From an uncultured Treponema sp. (GTDB taxonomy: Bacteria > Spirochaetota > Spirochaetia > Treponematales > Treponemataceae), in assembly GCA_946535985.1 (NCBI GenBank), contig CAMNDY010000006.1, positions 1 to 64,000 of the forward strand: a stretch of DNA of 64,000 bases. Direction: 5' to 3'. Within the stretch, counting starts at the first letter, position 1. The number at the start of each line of letters is the position of its first letter. Under the pieces are notes generated by a model that saw only the letters and a program-made list of their open reading frames with translations, had not been told where the DNA came from and searched no databases. Shown in pieces: positions 53,526 to 62,446 of the stretch. Position numbers and translations under genes: made by a program.

Positions 53526-54164
53526 TTATTGCTTTGCGGTTTTATTTTCACTTTGAGATTGTCTATTTGAAGCGATTGCTTTCTTATACAAAAAATTTAT
53601 CCCAAACGCCATCAGCGTAATCACTGGGCGTTCGACAAGGTTGCCAGGTATGCGGGAGAAGATATAGGTTGGAAGAGAACTTAATCCCATCTTAAAAAGG
53701 TCATACTGGAAAAAGGTGGTGGCGGGGTTATTCTGAACAGGGGAGTCTGTGATTTCCTGGACATAAATACAGATGACATTTACTATTCCGCCAATTATGG
53801 AAACTGCAAGAATTGTGAGTATTGAGATGAAAAGTAAAATAAAGGCTGTAGATAAAACAGAATCGGATTCGGCCAAAGATTTTCGGAACATGCATACAAT
53901 TCCTATTGAGGCGTATACGGTCAGAACATAAAGAAGAATAACTGCACTGGTATAGGATTCTATAAAGGCCATTGCTATTTGGGTAATCGTTGCGCAGATA
54001 ATGGCGGGTAATGCTCCAAAAACAAAAGCTACTGTTATGCTTCCCAGAGTATCCATAAAAAATGGCAGCTCCAGTACAACTTGAACAATATGTCTTGGAA
54101 TAAGATTTAGTGCGATACCCGCTAAGATTCCGATAAGTACTCTTATAAATAATTTGTTTTTCAT
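53526..54164 (-). CDS. Integral membrane protein, ECF-transporter S-component-like
   Basis: 212 residues with about five or six TM segments: IRVLIGILAGIALNLIP first, then LPFFMDTLGSITVAFVFGALPAIIC, which resembles the loop and TM of ECF S components (vitamin- or metal-binding). No energising ATPases nearby. The start is 27 bp from the divergent kinase gene, whose product may sense the same ligand. Family assignment is tentative. Confidence 0.6.
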   Translation of the reverse strand: MKNKLFIRVLIGILAGIALNLIPRHIVQVVLELPFFMDTLGSITVAFVFGALPAIICATITQIAMAFIESYTSAVILLYVLTVYASIGIVCMFRKSLAESDSVLSTAFILLFISILTILAVSIIGGIVNVICIYVQEITDSPVQNNPATTFFQYDLFKMGLSSLPTYIFSRIPGNLVERPVITLMAFGINFLYKKAIASNRQSQSENKTAKQ

Positions 54165-54170
54165 ATTCGT

Positions 54171-54190
54171 GTATGCTATAATAATTTTTA
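54171..54190 (+). promoter_or_regulatory. Extended -10 promoter of the kinase operon
   Basis: TGCTATAAT (54174-54182), the same extended -10 as at 4154, ends 8 nt before ATG 54191. The divergent gene has TATTAT overlapping on the other strand. Confidence 0.6.
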
Positions 54191-55399
54191 ATGAAACCCT
54201 CTGTACATTTCAATTTACGGGAAAAATCCATTAAAATCAATCGTTTTTTTCGTCATATTTGCTCATGTGCTTTTTTGTGCCTTTTTTTATGCTTTGTTAC
54301 GGGATGTTCAAATCAGAATCAGATTTCAGAATTGTTTGACAAGTGGTGTGTTGTTGATGATGCAATTGCACAGCAAGCGCCAGATATTATGGACGAGCTT
54401 GAAATCTTTTTACACGATTATGATGATTTCAAATCAACGGCCTACTATAAAAATCTTTTGATTTCTGAAGATTATGGTTCTGTGCTTGTAAAACTGGATG
54501 AAGTTATACAAAAAGGAGATATAAATCAGATTCGTGCTGAGATGTTCAGGCTTGTGCAGATGGATAATTTTTTAACTCATGAATCCAATCTGGAATACTT
54601 ATTTCTTGTAGAAGGAATGCTGATTTTTAGCGTAATTATTTCAATTCTTCTATATATCATATTCAGGAATTATGAAAAACGAAAGAAAGAGGCTAAACAA
54701 CTTGGTATTTATTCAGATTTTATGATTAAGGGAATGGAATCTGAGCGCACGAGAATTTCTAAAGAGATTCACGATACAATTCTTCAGGATTTAAAAGTTC
54801 TTTCTCTTAAAACTGAAATGCTTGATACAGAATCCGTGAAAGATGAAAAACAGAAAGCGGAACTTAAAGCAGACCTGATTTCTCAAACGAATCTGTGCAT
54901 TAAGAGACTTCGTTCTATTTGTAATGACCTTACTCCTGTTGAATTTAAAAATCCGAAGAAAAATACCAATGGTTTTATTATGGCACTTCAGAGTATGACC
55001 GAACAGTTTATGGACAGAACAAAAACAAATTGTATTTTGAAAATTCAGGAGGAGCTTGATATTTCTTCTTTAACTCTGGATCAGACTATAAATATTTTCC
55101 GTATAATTCAGGAAGCTTTGAATAATGTTGAAAAACATGCAGAGGCAACAACTGTTTCTGTCATAATTACAAATTGTCAGGATGGCGAAGGTGAACACGC
55201 CCAAAGGTTCCTCAAGATTTTTATTACAGATAACGGTAAGGGTTTTGACAGCAGGATTTTTAAGGATAATAATTTTTCATACGGCCATTTTGGACTTTAT
55301 AACATGAAGGAACGTGCAAAAGATAGCGGGGCTGAAATTGATATCATTTCAGAAGAAGGCGAGGGAACGGAAATAAAACTGGAGGTTCCTCTAAAATGA
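54191..55399 (+). CDS. NarL-type sensor histidine kinase
   Basis: 402 residues. An N-terminal membrane segment or signal (HICSCAFLCLFLCFVTGCS) and a second TM near 140-160 enclose a ~95-residue extracytoplasmic sensor. HisKA_3 phosphoacceptor box ESERTRISKEIHDTILQDLK near 190; HATPase with IIQEALNNVEKHAEA (N box) and DNGKGFD (G1), then NMKERAKDSGA. The stop overlaps the response regulator by 4 bp. It sits divergent to the ECF-S-like gene. Confidence 0.92.
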   Translation: MKPSVHFNLREKSIKINRFFRHICSCAFLCLFLCFVTGCSNQNQISELFDKWCVVDDAIAQQAPDIMDELEIFLHDYDDFKSTAYYKNLLISEDYGSVLVKLDEVIQKGDINQIRAEMFRLVQMDNFLTHESNLEYLFLVEGMLIFSVIISILLYIIFRNYEKRKKEAKQLGIYSDFMIKGMESERTRISKEIHDTILQDLKVLSLKTEMLDTESVKDEKQKAELKADLISQTNLCIKRLRSICNDLTPVEFKNPKKNTNGFIMALQSMTEQFMDRTKTNCILKIQEELDISSLTLDQTINIFRIIQEALNNVEKHAEATTVSVIITNCQDGEGEHAQRFLKIFITDNGKGFDSRIFKDNNFSYGHFGLYNMKERAKDSGAEIDIISEEGEGTEIKLEVPLK

Positions 55400-56028
55400 T
55401 AGATGAAGTTTGTTCAGAAAAAAACTTGATACTTGTAGATGATCACGAGATGATTTTGCTTGGCTTAAAAAGTTTTATAGAGTCAAAAAACAGCTGGAAA
55501 GTTACAGGTCTTGCAAAATCTATAGAAGCGGCAAAGAGTCTGTTACAGGAGTTTTCGGCTAACGGCGGACTTCCGCAAATCATGGTGATTGATATTGAGC
55601 TTGGAGAAGAAAACGGATTTGACCTGGCTGTATTCGTAAGAGAAACTTTTCCTAACATAAAAATAATAATGTACACAATGCATGATGAAAGTGACTATGT
55701 TCTAAAATCAAGGCAGCTTAAAATAGACGGTTATATTTCAAAGGCATCTGCTTCTGAGGAATTTATAAAATGTCTGGATGCTGTATATGCAGGAAAAGAG
55801 TATCTGGAAGACCGCCTAGTGGAAGGGCAGGCGCTGATAGAAGAAGCTGTTTCTCTGCTTACAAAGCGCGAAGTTCTGATTTTCCGCGAAATGCTTAACG
55901 GTAAATCAAACATGGAAATAAGCAAAATCTTAAACCTCACAAAACATTCTGTAGAAGTATATGCAACTACTATTTATGAAAAATTGTTCTGCAATGGCCG
56001 TGCTGAACTATTAAATAAATACCGTTGA
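55396..56028 (+). CDS. NarL/LuxR-type response regulator
   Basis: 210 residues. Intact receiver: LVDDHE (acidic pair), VIDIELGEENG with the phospho-Asp near 61, TMHDES and YISKAS (Thr and Lys). LuxR HTH at the end: LLTKREVLIFREMLNGK, EISKILNLTKHSVEVYA. The HTH resembles that of the orphan regulator at 51318. Partner of the upstream kinase. Confidence 0.94.
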   Translation: MIDEVCSEKNLILVDDHEMILLGLKSFIESKNSWKVTGLAKSIEAAKSLLQEFSANGGLPQIMVIDIELGEENGFDLAVFVRETFPNIKIIMYTMHDESDYVLKSRQLKIDGYISKASASEEFIKCLDAVYAGKEYLEDRLVEGQALIEEAVSLLTKREVLIFREMLNGKSNMEISKILNLTKHSVEVYATTIYEKLFCNGRAELLNKYR

Positions 56029-56060
56029 AAAAGACTTTAATTTTATGATAAGATTTTACT

Positions 56061-56678
56061 ATGAGAACAGCAACAATTAAACGCGTAACAGGCGAAACAC
56101 AAATAGAACTCACTTTGAACCTGGACGGAACAGGCAAATGCGAAGTAGAAAATCCTATCGGATTTTTTGACCACATGCTGCGCTCGTTCTGTAAGCACGG
56201 GCTTTTTGACCTTACGGGCACCATCAAAGGCGACCTGGAAGTAGACCAGCACCACACAATCGAAGATACAGGTATTGTGCTTGGCGAATGTTTTAAGAAG
56301 GCTCTTGGAAACTGTGCAGGTATTTACCGGGCAGGATTTTTTATTTACCCTATGGACGAGTCTCTTGTGCAGGCAGCCGTTGATTTTGGCGGCCGTGCTT
56401 ACCTTGTAAATGATGCAAAGCTTACAGGCATTCCTCTTGTTTCTCTTGGTGCCGACGGAAAAGAAGCCTCCTTCCAGACTGACTGTTTTGAAGACTTCTG
56501 GCAGGGCTTTGTAAATGCTGCCCAGTGCAACTTGCACATAGACACAATCCGTGGCCGCAGCGACCACCACAAAATAGAAGCAGCTTTTAAGGCTGTAAGC
56601 CGCGCCATCCGCGAAGCTGTAAGTATTGACGAGCGCCGTGGCGGAACAATTCCTTCTACAAAAGGCGTGCTGGTATAA
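56061..56678 (+). CDS. hisB: Imidazoleglycerol-phosphate dehydratase
   Basis: Dehydrates IGP in histidine synthesis. 205 residues, the monofunctional size. The two duplicated Mn sites are visible: DQHHTIEDTGIVLGE and RSDHHKIEAAFKA, plus GFFDHMLRSFCKHGLFDL. Its stop overlaps the rnhA start (TAATG), so the two are coupled. TATGATAAGAT lies just upstream of the ATG. Confidence 0.97.
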   Translation: MRTATIKRVTGETQIELTLNLDGTGKCEVENPIGFFDHMLRSFCKHGLFDLTGTIKGDLEVDQHHTIEDTGIVLGECFKKALGNCAGIYRAGFFIYPMDESLVQAAVDFGGRAYLVNDAKLTGIPLVSLGADGKEASFQTDCFEDFWQGFVNAAQCNLHIDTIRGRSDHHKIEAAFKAVSRAIREAVSIDERRGGTIPSTKGVLV

Positions 56679-57127
56679 TGGACGATATTATAATCTATAC
56701 AGACGGTGGATGCTCCGGTAACCCTGGTCCTGGTGGCTGGGGTATTGTTGTTATTGCAGACGGAATAGTAAAAAGCCTTAGCGGTGGCGAATCAATGACC
56801 ACCAACAACAAAATGGAGCTTAGCGCCGCCATTGCAGCTCTTTCTGTAGTAAAAAACACTCCTGCTTTTGCGGGGCGTCACATAACCGTAAACATAGACA
56901 GCCAGTATGTAAAAAACGGCATAACCCAGTGGATTCACTCTTGGAAGGCCAAGGGCTGGAAAACCGCAGACAAAAAGCCTGTAAAAAATCAGGAGCTGTG
57001 GATGCAGCTGGACGAACTCAATGCCGCCCTGGACGTTACCTGGAACTGGGTAAAGGGTCATGCGGGTATAGAATACAACGAACTTTGCGATCAGTTGTGC
57101 CAGGCAGAAATAAAGAAGTTTAAATAG
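56678..57127 (+). CDS. rnhA: Ribonuclease HI
   Basis: Cleaves RNA in RNA-DNA hybrids. 149 residues. Catalytic acids in place: IYTDGGCSGNPGPGGWG (Asp), TTNNKMELSAAIAAL (Glu), VNIDSQYV (Asp), and the last Asp in NELCDQLC after WVKGHAG. Translationally coupled to hisB; terminated by the R3 pair that follows. Confidence 0.96.
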   Translation: MDDIIIYTDGGCSGNPGPGGWGIVVIADGIVKSLSGGESMTTNNKMELSAAIAALSVVKNTPAFAGRHITVNIDSQYVKNGITQWIHSWKAKGWKTADKKPVKNQELWMQLDELNAALDVTWNWVKGHAGIEYNELCDQLCQAEIKKFK

Positions 57128-57222
57128 ATCCCCGGGTCAAGCCCGAGGATGACACTGCGACTTTTAGGAAGCAAAGGCCACCCATGTCATTGTCAGGCTT
57201 GACCCGACAATCTTTTTTATAA
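57125..57222 (+). terminator. Inverted R3 repeat pair acting as a likely terminator
   Basis: GATCCCCGGGTCAAGCCCGA (57126-57145, with GGATGACA after it) pairs with TGTCATTGTCAGGCTTGACC (57184-57203, with CGACAATC after it); T6 follows directly. Two inverted copies of the R3 repeat thus form a stem with a T tract after rnhA. Confidence 0.65.
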
Positions 57223-57282
57223 ATTTTTCATTTTTTTCCAAAATTTTTGTAACAACTCAACTTTTATTTCTAATATATAGGC

Positions 57283-58038
57283 ATGAGAAATATATTTAAA
57301 ATATGCCTTATGGCTTTGTGCACTTTTCTGGCGCTGACCTTATGTTCCTGTAACTTTATGACAAAAGAGGAAATTGTTGACTTTGAACTTCCCGAGTGGC
57401 CGGAATATTTACCAGAACTTAAGGGGTGGAAGATTCAGGTTCTTTATAATGAGGCTCTCGAAGCACCCCCGGATACAAAAATCATCTCCTTTCACCTGCA
57501 GAAAAACCGACCCTGTTCTATAATCGCAAGACCCATAACTCAAAATAACTTTTTCAAAAGCGCCGGAACAATTTATCCTTATTCAAAAGCTATAAGCTGG
57601 AGCGGGGGATATGCGGCAAGCCTGTATAAAACTGCAGGTCAGGCTGCTCAATCCTTTAATTGGGAAAAACTGATGCAGACCTTAGACGAAAAGGCTTTAG
57701 ATGAAGAGGCTTTTTATAACCCCTGGCTGCTCGACACTCAGGAAATCCTCGAAGGCATTGCATATCACAACTTTACGGCAACTAAGCTAAAACAAAATCA
57801 AACCTTCTGTCTTGAGCTTGATTTTGAAGTTTTTTCGTCTTATGTGCCCGAGAATGATTTTATGCGTACAGCCGAAAGGCCTTATGTAACTGTAAAAAAG
57901 GACCTGCCCCAGCTTTTTGCCCTTCCACAAAGCCCAGGGGCCGCAGCTCTTGAATATGCACTTTTAATTTCTGCATCTTCTGCAAAAAATATATCACTTG
58001 AGTTTATTTCTATGCCGATATACATTGAAGAGATATGA
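57283..58038 (+). CDS. Predicted lipoprotein
   Basis: 251 residues with a lipoprotein signal (LALTLCSC, Cys near 23). The mature protein has no recognised domain. Stop overlaps the next gene by 4 bp (ATGA). First of three co-translated envelope genes; a TAATATA box lies just upstream of the ATG. Confidence 0.75.
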   Translation: MRNIFKICLMALCTFLALTLCSCNFMTKEEIVDFELPEWPEYLPELKGWKIQVLYNEALEAPPDTKIISFHLQKNRPCSIIARPITQNNFFKSAGTIYPYSKAISWSGGYAASLYKTAGQAAQSFNWEKLMQTLDEKALDEEAFYNPWLLDTQEILEGIAYHNFTATKLKQNQTFCLELDFEVFSSYVPENDFMRTAERPYVTVKKDLPQLFALPQSPGAAALEYALLISASSAKNISLEFISMPIYIEEI

Positions 58039-59258
58039 AAAAATTTTTTAACGTCAGAAAATCAGGATTTTTAATTACAGCAACTTTTTTATGCCTTGCA
58101 TGCTTTCTTTTGTCTTCCTGCAAAAAAAAGGATAAATCAAAGGAAAAGCCGGAAATTGTAGAAATTGGAAATCAAAAAACAGATCACGTCTGGTATTATT
58201 TTACTCAGGATGGTTTTGCACAGGTAGACAGTCCTCGTAACGCTCCTTTTGCAGGCACTCTTCCATATACAGAAGCAATCCGCATTTCTTCTGCAAACAA
58301 TGGAGCCGCAGACGCTGATGGAAAAGTAAAAGCTTATGCCCTTGCAAACCGACTTGGCGTTATCTGTTTTGAAGGCGATAAAATCTCTCTTGCAAAAGAT
58401 ATAAATATTTTTTCAAACAGAACTGCAGCAAATCTTGTTTTTATAGACGGAACGCCGCTTTTTTCTGTTTATAAAAGCGTATTCTTTAATGACACAATTT
58501 CTTCTGCCTCATATAAAAACGATTCCGATGCGCATTTATTCCTTGTTCAATTTGATGACGCTTCAAAAATATCATATCCTGTTCTTAACTGCACAAATCT
58601 TACAGATAAAAAGAATTCCGAAATTACAGATTACTATTGGGACGGCAGCGAATGGTTTTGCAGTATAAAATCGGTTCAAGACGATAATGCAGGAACAAGC
58701 AAAACAGAATTTTCATATATAAAGTTCCGCCCGGCTGCTCCAATCGTTTCAATTTCACCGGTTTCTGCAAATGATTTAATTACTGTAAAAGAATCCTCTG
58801 TAAAAGAATTCCGGGATATGATGAGTGTAAAGCCTTATTCCCAGGCTCCGGAAAGAATCCGCACAATGTTACAGGGTTTTGACAATACAATTCCTTTTTT
58901 AATGGAAGTAAAATCGGCTGCAGGAAGCTCTCCCCGCATTTATGAAAACGAAATTGCGGGTTCTTTTGAAGAGGAGCTCAAGGCAAAAGCAATTATTTCG
59001 CAAAGCTGGAGTGCTGCTCTTTTTGAAGATGGAACTTTATTTATAGAAGGGGCCTTACCCGGCAAGCATATTCTTCGTGGCGGAAAGCCTGTTGCAATTC
59101 GTCTTCCAAAGCTTGATATTGGATTTGTTTATTCTGATTTTGTAATAAGCGGCACAACTTTATATGCAGCCTGGGAAGAAACCGATTTTTACAAGGTTAG
59201 CCGCAGTGGTTTTCTAAGTGTAGATTTAAATGCTACATTATATAGCAGGATCAGGTGA
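58035..59258 (+). CDS. Predicted lipoprotein
   Basis: 407 residues. Lipobox LLSSC with Cys near 29, then a Lys-rich linker (KKKDKSKEKPE). Beta-rich mature part with possible propeller-like strands (HVWYYFTQDGFAQVD). Family unknown. Middle gene of the operon; overlaps both neighbours by a few bases. Confidence 0.75.
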   Translation: MKKFFNVRKSGFLITATFLCLACFLLSSCKKKDKSKEKPEIVEIGNQKTDHVWYYFTQDGFAQVDSPRNAPFAGTLPYTEAIRISSANNGAADADGKVKAYALANRLGVICFEGDKISLAKDINIFSNRTAANLVFIDGTPLFSVYKSVFFNDTISSASYKNDSDAHLFLVQFDDASKISYPVLNCTNLTDKKNSEITDYYWDGSEWFCSIKSVQDDNAGTSKTEFSYIKFRPAAPIVSISPVSANDLITVKESSVKEFRDMMSVKPYSQAPERIRTMLQGFDNTIPFLMEVKSAAGSSPRIYENEIAGSFEEELKAKAIISQSWSAALFEDGTLFIEGALPGKHILRGGKPVAIRLPKLDIGFVYSDFVISGTTLYAAWEETDFYKVSRSGFLSVDLNATLYSRIR

Positions 59259-60049
59259 TGAAAAAGGTTGTTTTCCTGACAGTTATACTTTTCTCTTTTT
59301 TAGCAGGCCAGATTTTTGCCCAGGATGCCTCGGAAACTTCAGAGCCCTCAGAAAGTCAGGAAATTCAGGAAACCTCCGAGCGAGATTATGTTGATGAACA
59401 GAACATGACTGTTACCGAAGTTGAGGAACTTATTCAGTCTCAGGCACTCATCCACCGTCTGGACTTTGTATTTGGAATTGAGCCTTTGCTTTCAATAAAC
59501 TCTCATAAAAAATCGGCAGATGGAAAATTTATAAGCGCACCATCTCCTATTGAAATGCCTGTTTACATTGGCCTTTCTGTTCCAAACTATACTGCAATAT
59601 CCTTTCAACCTTCGCTCAGATTTTATGCATCCTATAATCTTGTTTACGATAAAATGGTACTTCCTGCCGAAGTAGAAAACAGAACAGGCCAAACCTTTAA
59701 TTTTTTATTGAATCTTCCAATTGCCTTCAAATTAAATTATAAAAACAAATACAGCTGGAGTGTTCTTGCGGGACTTGCGGGTCTTTTCCGTTTTGCGACA
59801 GTTCCTTCAAATGTTCAGGCCAGTGACGCAGGTTTCGCAGGCACAGTCCAGAGTGATGTTGATTACATGAACGAATGGTTTTATCAGAATGTACGCTTTT
59901 TATACCTTTCTGCCGCAATTGACTGGATGTTTTATTACGGTAAAACAAAATATGGACCGGAATTAGCTGTCTTTTTTCCAATGTCAGTATTCACAGACAA
60001 ATCTGCCGATGGCCTGATGATTGGCGCCGGAATTAAGGTAGAGTTCTAA
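59258..60049 (+). CDS. Predicted outer-membrane beta-barrel protein
   Basis: 263 residues. ATG 59258 overlaps the upstream stop (TGATG). Signal peptide MKKVVFLTVILFSFLAGQIFA, an acidic Ser/Glu-rich linker, then alternating strands (LDFVFGIEPLLSI, LLNLPIAFKLNY, LAVFFPMSVF) and a C-terminal Phe (GAGIKVEF), as in small porin-like barrels. Likely works with the two lipoproteins upstream. Confidence 0.72.
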   Translation: MKKVVFLTVILFSFLAGQIFAQDASETSEPSESQEIQETSERDYVDEQNMTVTEVEELIQSQALIHRLDFVFGIEPLLSINSHKKSADGKFISAPSPIEMPVYIGLSVPNYTAISFQPSLRFYASYNLVYDKMVLPAEVENRTGQTFNFLLNLPIAFKLNYKNKYSWSVLAGLAGLFRFATVPSNVQASDAGFAGTVQSDVDYMNEWFYQNVRFLYLSAAIDWMFYYGKTKYGPELAVFFPMSVFTDKSADGLMIGAGIKVEF

Positions 60050-60060
60050 TTGGTAGACCT

Positions 60061-60081
60061 AAAAAACGCAGTGCGTTTTTT
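60061..60081. terminator. Bidirectional terminator
   Basis: AAAAAACGC - AGT - GCGTTTTTTTT: a 9-bp stem with A and T tracts on both flanks, between the convergent envelope operon and tsaD. Confidence 0.85.
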
Positions 60082-60118
60082 TTAACGGTCTGCTATAGAA
60101 CACCGGCCGCCAGCGGCC

Positions 60119-61147
60119 TTACACATGCCTTACCTGCTCCAATCCCCTCTTAAATTGTGGAATCCTTGCACAAGTAACAGTATCAATTCCGCTGCGATCC
60201 CCTCGCTTTAAGAAATGATATGCAACTCCGGCAATCATTGCTCCGTTGTCTCCGCAAAGCTTTAGTGGAGGGAAAATACAATTAAGATCATTACGTTCTG
60301 CAAGCATCTGGCGCAAGCGTGAGTTTGCAGCAACACCACCACCGCAAACAACTGTTTTAAGGCCTGTGTCATCTGCAGCACGCAGCAATTTTCCTACAAG
60401 AGTTTTAATAGCAGTTTCCTGGAAGGCTGCACACATGTTTTCTGTAGAATGTTCATAGCCTGGCTGCCAGAATAAATCGCACTGATGAATTACTGCCGTT
60501 TTAAGTCCCGAAAAAGAAACATCATAACGGTGGGTCTCTTCATCAAGCTTTGGAACAGGGAACTTCGCCGCTTTAGGGTCACCTTTTTTAGCAAGGTTAT
60601 CAATTATAACTCCGCCGGGATATCCCAGGCCGTAGAACTTGGCAACTTTATCAAAAGCTTCTCCAACAGAATCATCTACTGTAGTTCCAAGAATTTCAAG
60701 ATCGTCAAAATCATTTACTTTACAGATAATGCTGTGGCCGCCGCTTACTAAAAGTCCTAAAAAAGGATATTCAACTTCGGTCTGCAGCTGTGCGGCATAC
60801 AAATGTCCAAGCATATGATTTATTGCAATAAAAGGTTTTCCTGTAGACCAGGCAAGAGTTTTTCCAAATGTAAAGCCAACAAGGAGAGAGCCCATGAGTC
60901 CCGGACGGTTGGTTGCTGCAATTGCATCAATTTTATCAAGCGGAAGGTCTGCTTCTTTAAGAGCCTGTTTTACTACCGGCAAAATCCATTCTGCGTGCTT
61001 ACGGCTTGCAATTTCGGGAACAACGCCTTTATAAACTTCATGAAAAGGAATCTGAGTTGCTACAACATTGCTTAAGATTTTTTTGCCGTCTTCGACAATT
61101 GCGCAGGCTGTTTCATCGCAGCTGCTTTCTATACCAAGTACTATCAT
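60119..61147 (-). CDS. tsaD: tRNA N6-adenosine threonylcarbamoyltransferase
   Basis: Makes t6A37 in ANN-decoding tRNAs with TsaB/E. 342 residues: GIESSCDETACAIVE start, NRPGLMGSLLVG, the metal site INHMLGHLYAAQ near 110, LVSGGHS, and VVCGGGVAANSRLRQ near 265. Start 9 bp after the deacetylase stop, so it is the second gene of that unit. Confidence 0.97.
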   Translation of the reverse strand: MIVLGIESSCDETACAIVEDGKKILSNVVATQIPFHEVYKGVVPEIASRKHAEWILPVVKQALKEADLPLDKIDAIAATNRPGLMGSLLVGFTFGKTLAWSTGKPFIAINHMLGHLYAAQLQTEVEYPFLGLLVSGGHSIICKVNDFDDLEILGTTVDDSVGEAFDKVAKFYGLGYPGGVIIDNLAKKGDPKAAKFPVPKLDEETHRYDVSFSGLKTAVIHQCDLFWQPGYEHSTENMCAAFQETAIKTLVGKLLRAADDTGLKTVVCGGGVAANSRLRQMLAERNDLNCIFPPLKLCGDNGAMIAGVAYHFLKRGDRSGIDTVTCARIPQFKRGLEQVRHV

Positions 61148-61156
61148 TTAATATCC

Positions 61157-62377
61157 TCATCTCTTTTGTGCATTTGACTTGCTCACAAGACTGAATGTAT
61201 ACCCCTGAGAAAGTAATTCGGGATAGATTTCTTTGAGCAAAGCCGGAAGAAAATCTGCACTCCAGATGTGTCCTATCATTATAACGCTTCCATTTTTATT
61301 GGCAAGAGCAAGACCTTTTTTAATTTCGGAAAGGGCATTTGCCCGGGTCTTTTCATTGTCTAAAAAGATATTTCTTTCGTAGTATGTGTATCCAAGTCCC
61401 TGGGCAACATAAGGTACTTTTGTTTCTACATTTGTACGGCTGTCTAAGAAATAAATGCCTGCCTGTTCTACAGCCTTAAGAATAATTTCCATTTTATCAA
61501 TGTCGGCAGTAATTCCGGAGCCTTCGTGATTGTTCATTCCGGCAATCGGGCCAATCTGATTTATATTCGTAAAGAGCTGCTGTTTTATTTCTTCTTCGTT
61601 CATGTCCGGTGTAATAGCGCCGGGACCCGGATTTATATTTGGGTTTACCGATTGCATCGGCTGATGAAGAATAAGTTCGTTTCCGGAATTTCTTACCATC
61701 TGAGCTGCTTCCTGAGAATGAGTAATTTGAGGAAGAACTGCAACTGTAATAGGAAATGGTAATTCCAGGAATTTCTTCAAGTGTTCAAGATTCTGTCCGC
61801 CATCATCAAAAACAAAAATGAGCTGGGCTTTATTCTTTGCCTTTTCAAAACCAAAAGTTGGGGCTGGTGCAGGTTTGGCTTTTTCTTTTGGTTTGTCTTC
61901 TTTCTTCTCCTGAACCTTTTTTTCGTCAGTCTTAGGCGCAGGTGCAGGCTTTGTTTTTGGCTCAGGCTTTGGTGCCAGTGCAGCTTCTGTCTCAGACTTT
62001 TTTTCTTCCTGCTTTTTTGCCTGAGGTTCTTTTACAGAAGCTTCTTTTTTCTTTTCAATCTTGATATCCGGAGACGAAAGTTTTTCTTCTTTTGGTTCTG
62101 CTTCCGGCGCAGGCTCTTCTTTAGGCGGATATTCTTCGAATCTCTCTGTAATAGAATATGTTTCGGCCGGCGAAGAAGACTTTGGAAGGGTTGTTATAAG
62201 CAGCAATACAAGGCAAATGACAATTACGCTAAGGCACAAAATGATTGTTTTATATACAGGTATATAAACTTTGCCGCCGGAGCGCTTCTTTTTTGATGAG
62301 CTTGTTCGCTTTGTCGCAGCAGTTTTTCGAGAGCTTGTAGTCTTCTTTTTACTTTGAGTTTTACGATTTTCACTCAT
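61157..62377 (-). CDS. Divergent polysaccharide deacetylase with Pro/Lys/Glu-rich linker
   Basis: 406 residues. Basic N-terminus, one TM (VIVICLVLLLITTL), then a ~110-residue low-complexity linker rich in Lys, Glu, Pro and Ala, suited to span the periplasm. The C-terminal domain is the divergent polysaccharide deacetylase family: AQLIFVFDDGGQNLEHL with the DDG motif, NNHEGSGITAD and IGHIWSADFLPAL. TATAAT 6 nt before the ATG and no Shine-Dalgarno. tsaD follows. Confidence 0.9.
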   Translation of the reverse strand: MSENRKTQSKKKTTSSRKTAATKRTSSSKKKRSGGKVYIPVYKTIILCLSVIVICLVLLLITTLPKSSSPAETYSITERFEEYPPKEEPAPEAEPKEEKLSSPDIKIEKKKEASVKEPQAKKQEEKKSETEAALAPKPEPKTKPAPAPKTDEKKVQEKKEDKPKEKAKPAPAPTFGFEKAKNKAQLIFVFDDGGQNLEHLKKFLELPFPITVAVLPQITHSQEAAQMVRNSGNELILHQPMQSVNPNINPGPGAITPDMNEEEIKQQLFTNINQIGPIAGMNNHEGSGITADIDKMEIILKAVEQAGIYFLDSRTNVETKVPYVAQGLGYTYYERNIFLDNEKTRANALSEIKKGLALANKNGSVIMIGHIWSADFLPALLKEIYPELLSQGYTFSLVSKSNAQKR

Positions 62378-62446
62378 AAAAATATTATACCAAATTCTTC
62401 AAAAAAAGTTTTACTTTTCTTCTATTTTACAATAAAATAGAAGAAT

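Noticed and set aside
53728-54240. 170-codon ORF opposite the kinase promoter
   Set aside because: Out-of-frame shadow within the membrane-protein gene, crossing the divergent promoters.
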